Both the position numbers and the translations under genes were made by a program. This document shows, one piece after another, positions 27,666 through 34,775 of a stretch of 64,000 nucleotides of DNA; position 1 is the first letter of the stretch, and the number at the start of each line of letters is the position of its first letter. The DNA lies in NCBI RefSeq assembly GCF_900119705.1, contig NZ_LT632322.1:1488001-1552000 (forward strand), written 5' to 3'. A model generated the notes under the pieces. The model did not search any database. It was not told where the DNA came from and saw only the letters and a list, made by a program, of their open reading frames with translations. This stretch comes from Murdochiella vaginalis. GTDB lineage: Bacteria; Bacillota; Clostridia; Tissierellales; Peptoniphilaceae.

Positions 27666-27797
27666 GTTCCAGACCTAACACGGCGATTGGCTGCGCAGCA
27701 GACAGAGCCGATGTAGGTCTGATGCAAAGGCCGCCCGTGAAGGCGAGCCTGCGAAGCCTGAACGGCTTGCGGCCGACTGCTGAGCTATCGTCGCACG
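27666..27797. other. Foldable GC-rich segment between two tRNA-Phe copies
   Basis: No coding sequence. It holds an inverted repeat CAGACCTA (27670-27677) / TAGGTCTG (27714-27721), further GC-rich complementary stretches, and a D-arm-like GATAGCTCAG on the minus strand near 27780-27789. CCGA occurs at both borders (27662 and 27773). It looks like a small insertion or recombination scar in a tRNA gene. Confidence 0.5.
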
Positions 27798-27821
27798 AAA
27801 AAAGCTCCGCCGAAGCGGAGC
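27798..27821 (-). terminator. Terminator directly after tRNA-Phe
   Basis: Minus strand GCTCCGC-TTCG-GCGGAGC followed by six T, six bases after the tRNA-Phe 3' end; ends the 12-gene tRNA array. Confidence 0.9.
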
Positions 27822-27827
27822 CCCCTA

Positions 27828-27900
27828 TGCCCAGAGCAGGAATTGAACCAGCGACACAAGGATTTTCAGTCCTTTGCTCTACCGACTGAGCTATCTGGGC
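27828..27900 (-). tRNA. tRNA-Phe (GAA)
   Basis: 73 bases. Acceptor GCCCAGA/TCTGGGC, anticodon loop CTGAAAA gives GAA, T-loop TTCAATT, discriminator A. Last intact gene of the array. Confidence 0.97.
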
Positions 27901-28006
27901 ATATGTACCTTTCGATACGAAAGATAGTATATATTAAGTTGCTGTTCGCTACCACCCTATTGGATAGCGAAGGAGACGCCCCTAAAGGGGCGAAGTGGTC
28001 AACATT

Positions 28007-28080
28007 TGGGCCATCAGGGACTCGAACCCGGGACAAACCGGTTATGAGCCGGCTGCTCTAACCAACTGAGCTAATGGCCC
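28007..28080 (-). tRNA. tRNA with anticodon CAT (elongator Met, or Ile2)
   Basis: 74 bases. Acceptor GGGCCAT/ATGGCCC, anticodon loop CTCATAA gives CAT, discriminator A. It has a Watson-Crick G1-C72 pair, so it is not the initiator. The choice between elongator Met and lysidine-modified Ile2 needs model scoring. Confidence 0.93.
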
Positions 28081-28086
28081 GAACAT

Positions 28087-28175
28087 CGGAGAAGGAGGGA
28101 TTCGAACCCTCGCACCGTTCATCACGGTCTACTCCCTTAGCAGGGGAGCCCCTTGAGCCACTTGGGTACTTCTCC
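28087..28175 (-). tRNA. tRNA-Ser (GCT)
   Basis: 89 bases with a long variable arm typical of tRNA-Ser; anticodon loop CTGCTAA gives GCT; acceptor GGAGAAG/CTTCTCC; discriminator G. Confidence 0.96.
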
Positions 28176-28181
28176 GAATGG

Positions 28182-28267
28182 CGGAGAGAGAGGGATTCGA
28201 ACCCCCGTGAGCTTGCGCCCTAACGGTTTTCAAGACCGCCCCGTTATGACCACTTCGGTATCTCTCC
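28182..28267 (-). tRNA. tRNA-Ser (TGA)
   Basis: 86 bases with a long variable arm; anticodon loop CTTGAAA gives TGA; acceptor GGAGAGA; discriminator G. Confidence 0.96.
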
Positions 28268-28272
28268 AAAGC

Positions 28273-28345
28273 TGACCCATCGGGGATTCGAACCCCGGAC
28301 ACCCTGATTAAAAGTCAGGTGCTCTACCTGCTGAGCTAATGGATC
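28273..28345 (-). tRNA. tRNA-Lys (TTT)
   Basis: 73 bases; anticodon loop CTTTTAA gives TTT; acceptor GATCCAT/ATGGGTC with one G-T pair; discriminator A. Confidence 0.96.
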
Positions 28346-28348
28346 GTA

Positions 28349-28422
28349 CTGGGGTAGCAGGACTCGAACCTGCGAAATGCTAGAGTCAGAGTCTAGTGCC
28401 TTACCGACTTGGCTATACCCCA
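28349..28422 (-). tRNA. tRNA-Gln (CTG)
   Basis: 74 bases; acceptor TGGGGTA/TACCCCA with the weak U1-A72 pair typical of tRNA-Gln; anticodon loop CTCTGAC gives CTG. It is a near copy of the neighbouring tRNA-Gln(TTG), probably from a tandem duplication. Confidence 0.96.
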
Positions 28423-28446
28423 TCATGCAACACATTCACTTGTCAA

Positions 28447-28519
28447 CTGGGGTAGCAGGATTCGAACCTACGAAATGCCAGAGTCAAAGTCTGGTGCCTT
28501 ACCGCTTGGCTATACCCCA
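28447..28519 (-). tRNA. tRNA-Gln (TTG)
   Basis: 73 bases; acceptor TGGGGTA/TACCCCA; anticodon loop CTTTGAC gives TTG; discriminator G. Confidence 0.96.
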
Positions 28520-28523
28520 CTAA

Positions 28524-28597
28524 CGCGCCCACGAGGATTCGAACCTCGGACACACGGCTTAGAAGGCCGTTGCTCTATCCAACTGAGCTATGGGCGC
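28524..28597 (-). tRNA. tRNA-Arg (TCT)
   Basis: 74 bases; acceptor GCGCCCA/TGGGCGC; anticodon loop CTTCTAA gives TCT; discriminator G. Confidence 0.96.
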
Positions 28598-28686
28598 ATA
28601 ACCAGGTCCTGCCGGATCTCGGCCCATCCCTATGCCCATCGTCTTTTGGTGACGAACCGGATCGTCTCCGTGCTCGCGTCATCAAA

Positions 28687-28759
28687 AGCTGGTGAAAGGA
28701 CTTGAACCCTCAACCTACTGATTACAAGTCAGTTGCTCTACCGATTGAGCTACACCAGC
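28687..28759 (-). tRNA. tRNA-Thr (TGT)
   Basis: 73 bases; acceptor GCTGGTG/CACCAGC; anticodon loop CTTGTAA gives TGT; discriminator T. An 89-base spacer without a gene separates it from tRNA-Arg. Confidence 0.96.
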
Positions 28760-28784
28760 ATTCCCTTACTTGCGCAAAGGATAA

Positions 28785-28858
28785 CGACCCGGATGGGCTT
28801 CGAACCCACGACCTCCAGCGTGACAGGCTGGCATTCTAACCATCTGAACTACCGGGCC
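28785..28858 (-). tRNA. tRNA-Asp (GTC)
   Basis: 74 bases; acceptor GGCCCGG/CCGGGTC; anticodon loop CTGTCAC gives GTC; discriminator G. Confidence 0.96.
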
Positions 28859-28871
28859 AGAAATGGACGAA

Positions 28872-28944
28872 TGGGCGCTACAGGGCTCGAACCTGTGACC
28901 CCCTGCTTGTAAGGCAGATGCTCTCCCAACTGAGCTAAGCGCCC
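28872..28944 (-). tRNA. tRNA-Val (TAC)
   Basis: 73 bases; acceptor GGGCGCT/AGCGCCC; anticodon loop CTTACAA gives TAC; discriminator A. Confidence 0.96.
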
Positions 28945-28950
28945 ATTGAT

Positions 28951-29022
28951 TGACCCTACCCGGATTCGAACCGGGGATACCGCCGTGAAAGGGCGATGTC
29001 TTAACCGCTTGACCATAGGGCC
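28951..29022 (-). tRNA. tRNA-Glu (TTC)
   Basis: 72 bases; acceptor GGCCCTA/TAGGGTC; anticodon loop CTTTCAC gives TTC; discriminator A. First gene of the array. Confidence 0.96.
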
Positions 29023-29041
29023 GCATTAAAGTTACTGAAAC

Positions 29042-29070
29042 AGTATAACAAGGCCTTTGCCCCTTGTCAA
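29042..29070 (-). promoter_or_regulatory. Strong promoter of the 12-tRNA array
   Basis: Minus strand: perfect TTGACA, 17 bases, TATACT, about 20 bases before tRNA-Glu; typical of stable-RNA promoters. Confidence 0.88.
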
Positions 29071-29138
29071 AGTTTTTTTCGCGACGGGATGATATGTGAT
29101 ACGCAGTCACTTGAAAAACAAAGTCTGCAATGCAAACT

Positions 29139-29483
29139 TTAGTCTCGGGGCATCTTGGCTAGAAAGACCGCGGCTTTTTTAAAGACCGCGGCTTTTTTTA
29201 AGATGGTAATCTCCTCTTTTAATTCCGCGATTTCTTTGTCTTTTGCGGCTTCCCTCTCCTGTTGCGCACGGGTGAACGTACTCTCGCGTTGACAAAATTG
29301 TTGGATGTTATTCGCTAAGCCCATTTCCCCATATTTGTGATATACGTCTTTCCCGCGTAAAAGCGTCGATGTTCGAATATGGTATTTTTCCGCAACAAGA
29401 AATTCTTTGCCTTCCAATTCCGGCTTTAGCGCCTCTTCCACGACTCGTTTTCGAAAAGATTTTGTGTATCTTCGTTGTGCCAT
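29139..29483 (-). CDS. Orphan IS3-type transposase OrfA with an internal duplication
   Basis: A 114-residue protein with an N-terminal helix-turn-helix of the HTH_Tnp_1 type (MAQRRYTKSFRKRVVEEAL) and a C-terminal leucine-zipper-like stretch (IAELKEEITILKKAAVF). The end of normal IS3 OrfA proteins reads ILKKAAAFFAK; here KKAAVF is present twice in tandem because of an exact 18-bp duplication (29163-29180 and 29181-29198). No OrfB with a DDE domain follows; the downstream DNA is the tRNA promoter. It is probably a remnant with no transposition activity. The ATG has GGAGGAGGAC upstream, so it may still be translated. Confidence 0.75.
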   Translation of the reverse strand: MAQRRYTKSFRKRVVEEALKPELEGKEFLVAEKYHIRTSTLLRGKDVYHKYGEMGLANNIQQFCQRESTFTRAQQEREAAKDKEIAELKEEITILKKAAVFKKAAVFLAKMPRD

Positions 29484-29554
29484 GTCCTCCTCCTTACGCC
29501 TTTCTTCATTGTATCTTTTTGTTCTGTAACGCTCTACTTTTTGGGGGACATATC

Positions 29555-29895
29555 AAAATGGGGAAATGACCCGTAAGCCTATGGGGAAAATTACGGGTCA
29601 AAATGGCGAAACGGGGAAATGACCCGTAAAGGGATCGCGAAGATTACGGGTCAAAATCGCGAAGTGGGGAAATGACCCGTAAGCCCTTGGGGAAAATTAC
29701 GGGTCAAAATGGCGAAGTGGGGAAATGACCCGTAAGCCTATGGGGAAAATTACGGGTCAAAATGGCGAAATGGGGAAATGACCCGTAAAGCCATCGCCAA
29801 GATTACGGGTCAAAATCACGAAATGACGAAATAACCCGTAAAGTCATCGCCAAAATTACGGGTCAAAACCGAGAGGCGACAAAATGGCCCGTAAT
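29555..29895. repeat. 53-bp tandem palindromic array (six full units and a partial one)
   Basis: TGACCCGTAA starts at 29567, 29620, 29673, 29726 and 29779, with variants TAACCCGTAA at 29832 and TGGCCCGTAA at 29885: the period is exactly 53 bases every time. Each full unit has the mirror arm TTACGGGTCA 24 bases later (29591, 29644, 29697, 29750, 29803, 29856), giving a 10-bp inverted repeat around a 14-base centre, then a 19-base linker. Two kinds of centre alternate irregularly (GCCTATGGGGAAAA-like and AGnnATCGCnAAGA-like). 53 is not a multiple of three, so it is not coding. Confidence 0.95.
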
Positions 29896-30026
29896 CTGCC
29901 CGCGGGCACCCATAAGGAGCCGGCCTGCGGCCGGCGTTTGTCAACCGCCGCCGAAGGCGGCTCCGCCTTCCGTCGCGCAGACCGTAGCATTCCTCGAAGT
30001 GCTTGGAATGGCGCAAGACCGTTCGT
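29896..30026. other. GC-rich hairpins after the ABC permease gene
   Basis: No gene. Three perfect or near-perfect GC hairpins: GCCCGCGGGC (29898-29907), GCCGGC-5 nt-GCCGGC (29919-29935), and GCCGCC-GAA-GGCGGC (29947-29961). None has a T-tract on the minus strand, so they are not standard terminators for the permease gene that ends at 30027. Confidence 0.6.
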
Positions 30027-31826
30027 CTATTCTTTGCGCATCACCTTCGGTCCGCGTGTGCGGATCAGGAAGAGAGCGAAGGGCAAAAAGAGTGCAAAAA
30101 AGCCGATAGAGAGAAGCGAGAAGGTCATGGGCGAAAACGCGTCATCCAGGCGAGGAGCGCCGAAAAAGCAGAACATGTACACGAGCGCATTCAAAAAAGA
30201 AGGCGCAAAAGAGGTGATCGTTCCGGCCGAATCATAGGGCTGAAATACGTAGTAAATAAACAACGGATAAATAGTGAAAAATCCACCATTTGCCAGCGTT
30301 AACAAAAGCGCAGCAATAAGCAGCTTGGTGGAAAATTTCAGAATCAGCCCATTAACGAAAACCAGGACTAGCACCAACAACGTCGGTAGAGCCATCAGCT
30401 TCCAGAGACTTATCATGCGCAGACGAAACATCTCCAACAAGGCCTTCTTCTCTTTATAAAAGCTGTAATGCAAAAGGCTCTGATCGCAATTAACATACAT
30501 CGCCTTGGTTAGTCGGGAATAGGAACAGAGAAGATACATGAATGTCGGCAAGTAGTACACCAGAAAGGCCGGGGACTCCCCGAGCTGAACTTTCCCGGCA
30601 AAAAACATGCTGATGCAAGTTAAAACCAAGCCAAAGACCAAGCCGATTCCTGTACGAATCCAGATCGGGCGTTCAATAATGCGTTTATGACGCGCAAAAA
30701 ACATGGCATTGAGGTAGGCATAGCCGGTTTTTCCCTGGACAGATGCAGCGGGCGCTGAAGGCGTGGTAGATGCCGCTGATGTGACCGGTGCACTCGGCGT
30801 AACAGACGCAGCCGGAATAGCGGACGTACCCGACGTAGCGGACGTGTCTGACGTGGCCGACGTCGCTGGCGTTTCGGACGCAGCCGACGCGACAGACGCA
30901 TCCGGCGCATCGCTATTTTTCAGGTCTTCGTCTTTTATGCGTACATCATTTCCATTCGCCTCGCGAAGGTCGGCAAGAGAATAATGCATATCGCCGCTGA
31001 CTTCCATCAGACGAGCAAAATCCGTTTCTTGTAGAAAATAGCGCACGGAAAGAAGCGAGGGATAAGCCAATGCGGCACTGATCACCCAACCGAAAAAGGA
31101 CGGCATGACATTCCATTTACAAAGCATTGCGACGACCAGAGCGGTTAATAACAGTCGAAGAGCCACAGAGGCCAGCTGCCGCCCCGCACTTTCCGTCTTA
31201 TGAATTCTGAGCTTTTTCTCATAGTTGTGCTTCGCAAAGGCCCACTCCAGAACAAGGACGGCAAGGCTCCATCCGATGGCATCCAAAATCGACCAGGCCG
31301 GCAAAAGCAAGGAAAACAGCACGCTCCAAATAACACAGCGGGAAAGAAAATGCTTTAGCGGCTCAACAATGCTCAGCAGCACCACGCTGCGGTGCATATC
31401 GAGATGGAAGTAACGTTGCCAGCCATAAAGGGTATCGCCTTCGGAAACCACACGAGACGTTCCCCAACTCGTGAGCAGGTAAACCACGACAAATCCTCCG
31501 GTTTCCGCCAAATAGGCAGCCGGTGACAAGTCCGAAGCATACGGAGGAGGTCCAAAAATCCAGCCTCGTAGCGACGAGAGAAAGAACGTGGAAACCGCTA
31601 AACATAGAGCGGAGACGACCGCTGTTTTCAACAGCTCCACAATCACCATCACCAGCGGGCTGAGTGCCCGACTGACCTTCTTGAATAGGGCAAAACGATA
31701 GTGTTCGCCCAAAAATGACCCGATGAGCGGCAACCGACGCACCATCAACACCAAACCGTTGAGGAAGCTGTACCAGCTGATCATGGTGACGAGAAGCATG
31801 TCCTTCCAGAGACGCTTACTGTTCAT
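30027..31826 (-). CDS. ABC exporter membrane protein with Ser/Thr/Ala-rich insertion
   Basis: A 599-residue membrane protein with two hydrophobic blocks (about 55-265 and 380-595), separated by a cytoplasmic segment whose residues 304-364 consist almost only of Ala, Ser, Thr and Pro (tandem xATSxTSxTS-like repeats). The N-terminal block is followed by basic stretches (KKLRIHKTE). It overlaps the preceding ATPase gene by 11 bases, so the two form one exporter, probably of the putative-ABC-exporter type seen in Firmicutes. Substrate unknown. A second, unrelated-looking ABC permease lies at the window's right end. Confidence 0.75.
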   Translation of the reverse strand: MNSKRLWKDMLLVTMISWYSFLNGLVLMVRRLPLIGSFLGEHYRFALFKKVSRALSPLVMVIVELLKTAVVSALCLAVSTFFLSSLRGWIFGPPPYASDLSPAAYLAETGGFVVVYLLTSWGTSRVVSEGDTLYGWQRYFHLDMHRSVVLLSIVEPLKHFLSRCVIWSVLFSLLLPAWSILDAIGWSLAVLVLEWAFAKHNYEKKLRIHKTESAGRQLASVALRLLLTALVVAMLCKWNVMPSFFGWVISAALAYPSLLSVRYFLQETDFARLMEVSGDMHYSLADLREANGNDVRIKDEDLKNSDAPDASVASAASETPATSATSDTSATSGTSAIPAASVTPSAPVTSAASTTPSAPAASVQGKTGYAYLNAMFFARHKRIIERPIWIRTGIGLVFGLVLTCISMFFAGKVQLGESPAFLVYYLPTFMYLLCSYSRLTKAMYVNCDQSLLHYSFYKEKKALLEMFRLRMISLWKLMALPTLLVLVLVFVNGLILKFSTKLLIAALLLTLANGGFFTIYPLFIYYVFQPYDSAGTITSFAPSFLNALVYMFCFFGAPRLDDAFSPMTFSLLSIGFFALFLPFALFLIRTRGPKVMRKE

Positions 31827-32526
31827 AGGTTCCCTCTTCCGTCAACAGATGGATGACACGATTTTCCATGTCCGCATCCTGCAAATCCTCGTCCACGGCC
31901 AGCAGTGATCCGTTTTTCAAAAGCACCACTTTATCGCAAAGATCCTTGGCCAGCTGCAGAATATGGGTGGAAAAAAGGATAATATGCTCGCCACGAATAC
32001 GGCGAATCCATTCCTTCATCTCGTGCTGCACCACCACGTCCAGGGACGTTAACGGTTCATCCATGAGAATCACTTGGGGACGCAAAATCATGAACATGAG
32101 CATCTGGATTTTGTTCTTCATGCCCGTGGAATAGCTTTGAATCAAGCGGTCGCGGTCATCTTCTGCAAAATCAATCTGCGAAAAATAGTCATCCACATCG
32201 ATCGCGTGGCCGATTTTTTCCTGATTGGCCTCTACAAAAAACTGCACCATCTCGCGGCCGGTAAGAAAATTCGGCAATGTCGGCTCGGAAACCATGAAAA
32301 ACACATCTTCCGGAAGTAGAGGCCGCATTTTGCCCTCTTCCTCCAGCATCACGCGCCCGCCATCTTTGGTACGTTCACCGGCGATGAGCGAAAAAAAGGT
32401 CGTCTTGCCGGCGCCGTTGCGACCCAAAAGAGCATAAACCGTGCCTTGTTCAAAGACGCCGCTCGCTCCGCGCAGGACGTGTTTTTCTCCGAACGACTTT
32501 TCCAATTGTTCCACATGTAAACGCAT
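31816..32526 (-). CDS. ABC transporter ATP-binding protein
   Basis: A 236-residue ATPase: Walker A GRNGAGKTT (about 36-44), Walker B VILMDEPLTSLD, H-loop FSTH. The signature is the degenerate YSTGMKNK in place of LSGGQ, which is common in ABC-2/exporter ATPases of the CcmA type. It stops one base pair before the helicase gene's start side and overlaps its permease by 11 bases. The partner permease follows on the same strand, so this is a two-gene exporter. Confidence 0.9.
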   Translation of the reverse strand: MRLHVEQLEKSFGEKHVLRGASGVFEQGTVYALLGRNGAGKTTFFSLIAGERTKDGGRVMLEEEGKMRPLLPEDVFFMVSEPTLPNFLTGREMVQFFVEANQEKIGHAIDVDDYFSQIDFAEDDRDRLIQSYSTGMKNKIQMLMFMILRPQVILMDEPLTSLDVVVQHEMKEWIRRIRGEHIILFSTHILQLAKDLCDKVVLLKNGSLLAVDEDLQDADMENRVIHLLTEEGTYEQ

Positions 32527-34704
32527 TTACAACTCCTTCATGATCAAGTTTAAGCTCGAAAGACACAGATTGTCGCAGACATAGCGAATGCGATAGTCCT
32601 CCGGCAACAAAAAAGCATATTTTACCTCGCCCAGCATCCGAGAAAGCATGGCGGAATCTTCCCGCAAATAGGCAGGTATGCGGCGCAGCAGTGCATCGCC
32701 TTCTTCGGAATACGCATGGCGTAGACGCAGTACCGATCCCTTTAACGCCTCGCCGTACAAGCGTCCGTGACGGCCATCCCAAAAAATAGCGGGATGTGGC
32801 ATTTCACATAGGGCACGCAGCAGCAAAAAGAGCGTGCGCTCCGCACATGTGCCCAGAAAAAGGGTCAACGCCGGTTCCAACGCCGCATTTTCGTCCCATT
32901 GTATCATAGGAGCGGACGACCACCGAGACCGCAAACGCAAAAAAGCATCCATCGCCTCGGCATGGCGGCGGACCGCTTCCGGCGGATGATAGAGCACGTT
33001 AAGCATCCGTTGCCGCAGCAAAGAAGAGACATCATAGGCACTGCCGGAAAACAGAGGCGCGCGCCCTTTTTTCGCCGACACCACAAAAATTTTGCGTGCC
33101 TTTTCATCCACGGTTTCGATTTTCCAGACGCGCCCGGCAAGCAGAACATGCGCTCCTTCGATCGTCTGTGGCGTCAGGGGGATCGAGCCAATTCGTTCCT
33201 TTCCGGCTAATACGGTAAAATCCTGTGGCGTTTGAAATTGCGCATAAAAATCGCGCCGTGTGGCCACGCGCTCGCCCGCAAGGCCCAAAAATACTTCCTC
33301 TCCCTCTCCTTCGCTTTGTTCCAGAAAATCTTCCGCAAGAAGATGGTCCAAGATGGCATCGATATCGGCTTTCGTCAAAAACGAAAACACCGGCCATTCG
33401 GAAAGCGCGTACAAATCCGAAAGAGAAAGGCCGCATCCTTCCAACGCCATCGCCAACACCTGATGCGCAAACACGTCGTAGGGATGCGCAAGGGGTTCAA
33501 CAGGCTCCAGCGTTCCTTCCTCCACCATGACCAATGCCGTCACGGCCTGCAACAAAGCCTCATCCTCGGTGGTTAAGAGAAGGACGCGGGCCGGCTCCGG
33601 AATCCTTTTTCCCGAATACGGATCGACCGTTTCTCCGCGGCCGCTTCGACCCAGGCGCTGTGCCAACGAGATTGCCGAAAAGGGAGCGTCCACCTGACAA
33701 ACCGCATCTACTGCACCGATGTCGATGCCGAGTTCCAGCGTAGACGTCGCGCAGAGCGCAAAGCGCGAAAATCCACCCTTTGCCCATTGCTCCGCTTCCT
33801 CACGCAATGCTTTTTCCATGGAGGCATGATGCGCCATGACGCGCACAAAGAGTTGCTCGTGTGCGACGCGCTCCTGCAGAGCATGCGCAATTTCCTCCAC
33901 CCGGCGACGGGAGTTGGGAAAAATCAACAGGTTTTCCGTTTTCAGATGGGCAAAAAGAGCGTCGTAGAGAGCCGATTGTGCCGAGCTATCCTCCTCGGCC
34001 TCCCTTTCCGCTGGAAAAAGATGAATCGAGCTTTCGATGGTGCGTTTCGTGCGATCCAAAACTAAGCGGGTGTCTCTTCTCGGCGGAAAAAAGCGCTTGG
34101 CATCATCATAATTGCCTTCCACGAGTGTCGCACTCATGCCGATATAGCGCGGATGCGCACCGCTTCGCCGTTCGAGGCGCATCAGAAGCGAGCGCAACTG
34201 CACACCGCGGGCACCGGAGAGAAAGCTGTGACATTCATCTACCAGCACCCAATCTAAATTGGAAAACAGCAAGGAAACACGTTCCGGATGCGTGTCAAAC
34301 ATCGCCTCCAAAGATTCCGGGGTGATGAGGACAATGCCGGCCGGATGCGCCAGACAACGCCTCTTCGCCGCTGTATTGGCCTCGCCGTGCCAGGCGGTGA
34401 CCGGAACGCCCAGCGCCTTACATAACGACCATAACCGATGGGTCTGGTCATTGATGAGTGCAACCAGCGGCGAAAGCAACAGAATACGCACGCCCTCCTG
34501 CCAGGAGGACGGTTCCACCAGAGACATGGCCGGCAAAAAGGCGGCTTCCGTCTTTCCAGCCGCCGTCGGTGCGGCGAGAAGGAAATTGTCTTCCGTTTCC
34601 GTCGCGACACGAATTGCCGCTTCCTGAATCGGACGAAGGGCCTGCCAGCCCTGTTCATAAATATAATGACGAATAGGCTCCGAGAGACGCCCAAAGGCAA
34701 ACAC
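32527..34704 (-). CDS. Lhr/BrxHI-like SF2 DEAD/DEAH helicase
   Basis: Superfamily 2 ATP-dependent helicase of about 725 residues. Motifs in order: Q-like LRPIQEAAI, Walker A APTAAGKTEAAF, Ia LSPLVALIND, Ib ITPESLEAMF, II VDECHSF, III GMSATL, then the C-terminal RecA domain with IFPNSRRRVEEIA, TLELGIDIG and VI QRLGRSGRG. The rest resembles the C-terminal region of Lhr-type helicases. The start is uncertain: a GTG at 34704 has AAAGGAG six bases upstream, whereas an ATG at 34737 has none. It follows the BrxD-like gene. Lhr-like helicases named BrxHI accompany BrxD in some BREX types. Confidence 0.85.
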   Translation of the reverse strand: MFAFGRLSEPIRHYIYEQGWQALRPIQEAAIRVATETEDNFLLAAPTAAGKTEAAFLPAMSLVEPSSWQEGVRILLLSPLVALINDQTHRLWSLCKALGVPVTAWHGEANTAAKRRCLAHPAGIVLITPESLEAMFDTHPERVSLLFSNLDWVLVDECHSFLSGARGVQLRSLLMRLERRSGAHPRYIGMSATLVEGNYDDAKRFFPPRRDTRLVLDRTKRTIESSIHLFPAEREAEEDSSAQSALYDALFAHLKTENLLIFPNSRRRVEEIAHALQERVAHEQLFVRVMAHHASMEKALREEAEQWAKGGFSRFALCATSTLELGIDIGAVDAVCQVDAPFSAISLAQRLGRSGRGETVDPYSGKRIPEPARVLLLTTEDEALLQAVTALVMVEEGTLEPVEPLAHPYDVFAHQVLAMALEGCGLSLSDLYALSEWPVFSFLTKADIDAILDHLLAEDFLEQSEGEGEEVFLGLAGERVATRRDFYAQFQTPQDFTVLAGKERIGSIPLTPQTIEGAHVLLAGRVWKIETVDEKARKIFVVSAKKGRAPLFSGSAYDVSSLLRQRMLNVLYHPPEAVRRHAEAMDAFLRLRSRWSSAPMIQWDENAALEPALTLFLGTCAERTLFLLLRALCEMPHPAIFWDGRHGRLYGEALKGSVLRLRHAYSEEGDALLRRIPAYLREDSAMLSRMLGEVKYAFLLPEDYRIRYVCDNLCLSSLNLIMKEL

Positions 34705-34775
34705 CACAGTCTCCTTTCCATCCTGGAAAACGTGCAAGAGAACACCGGAATTTTCAAGCCGTTACAAAATTTCCA

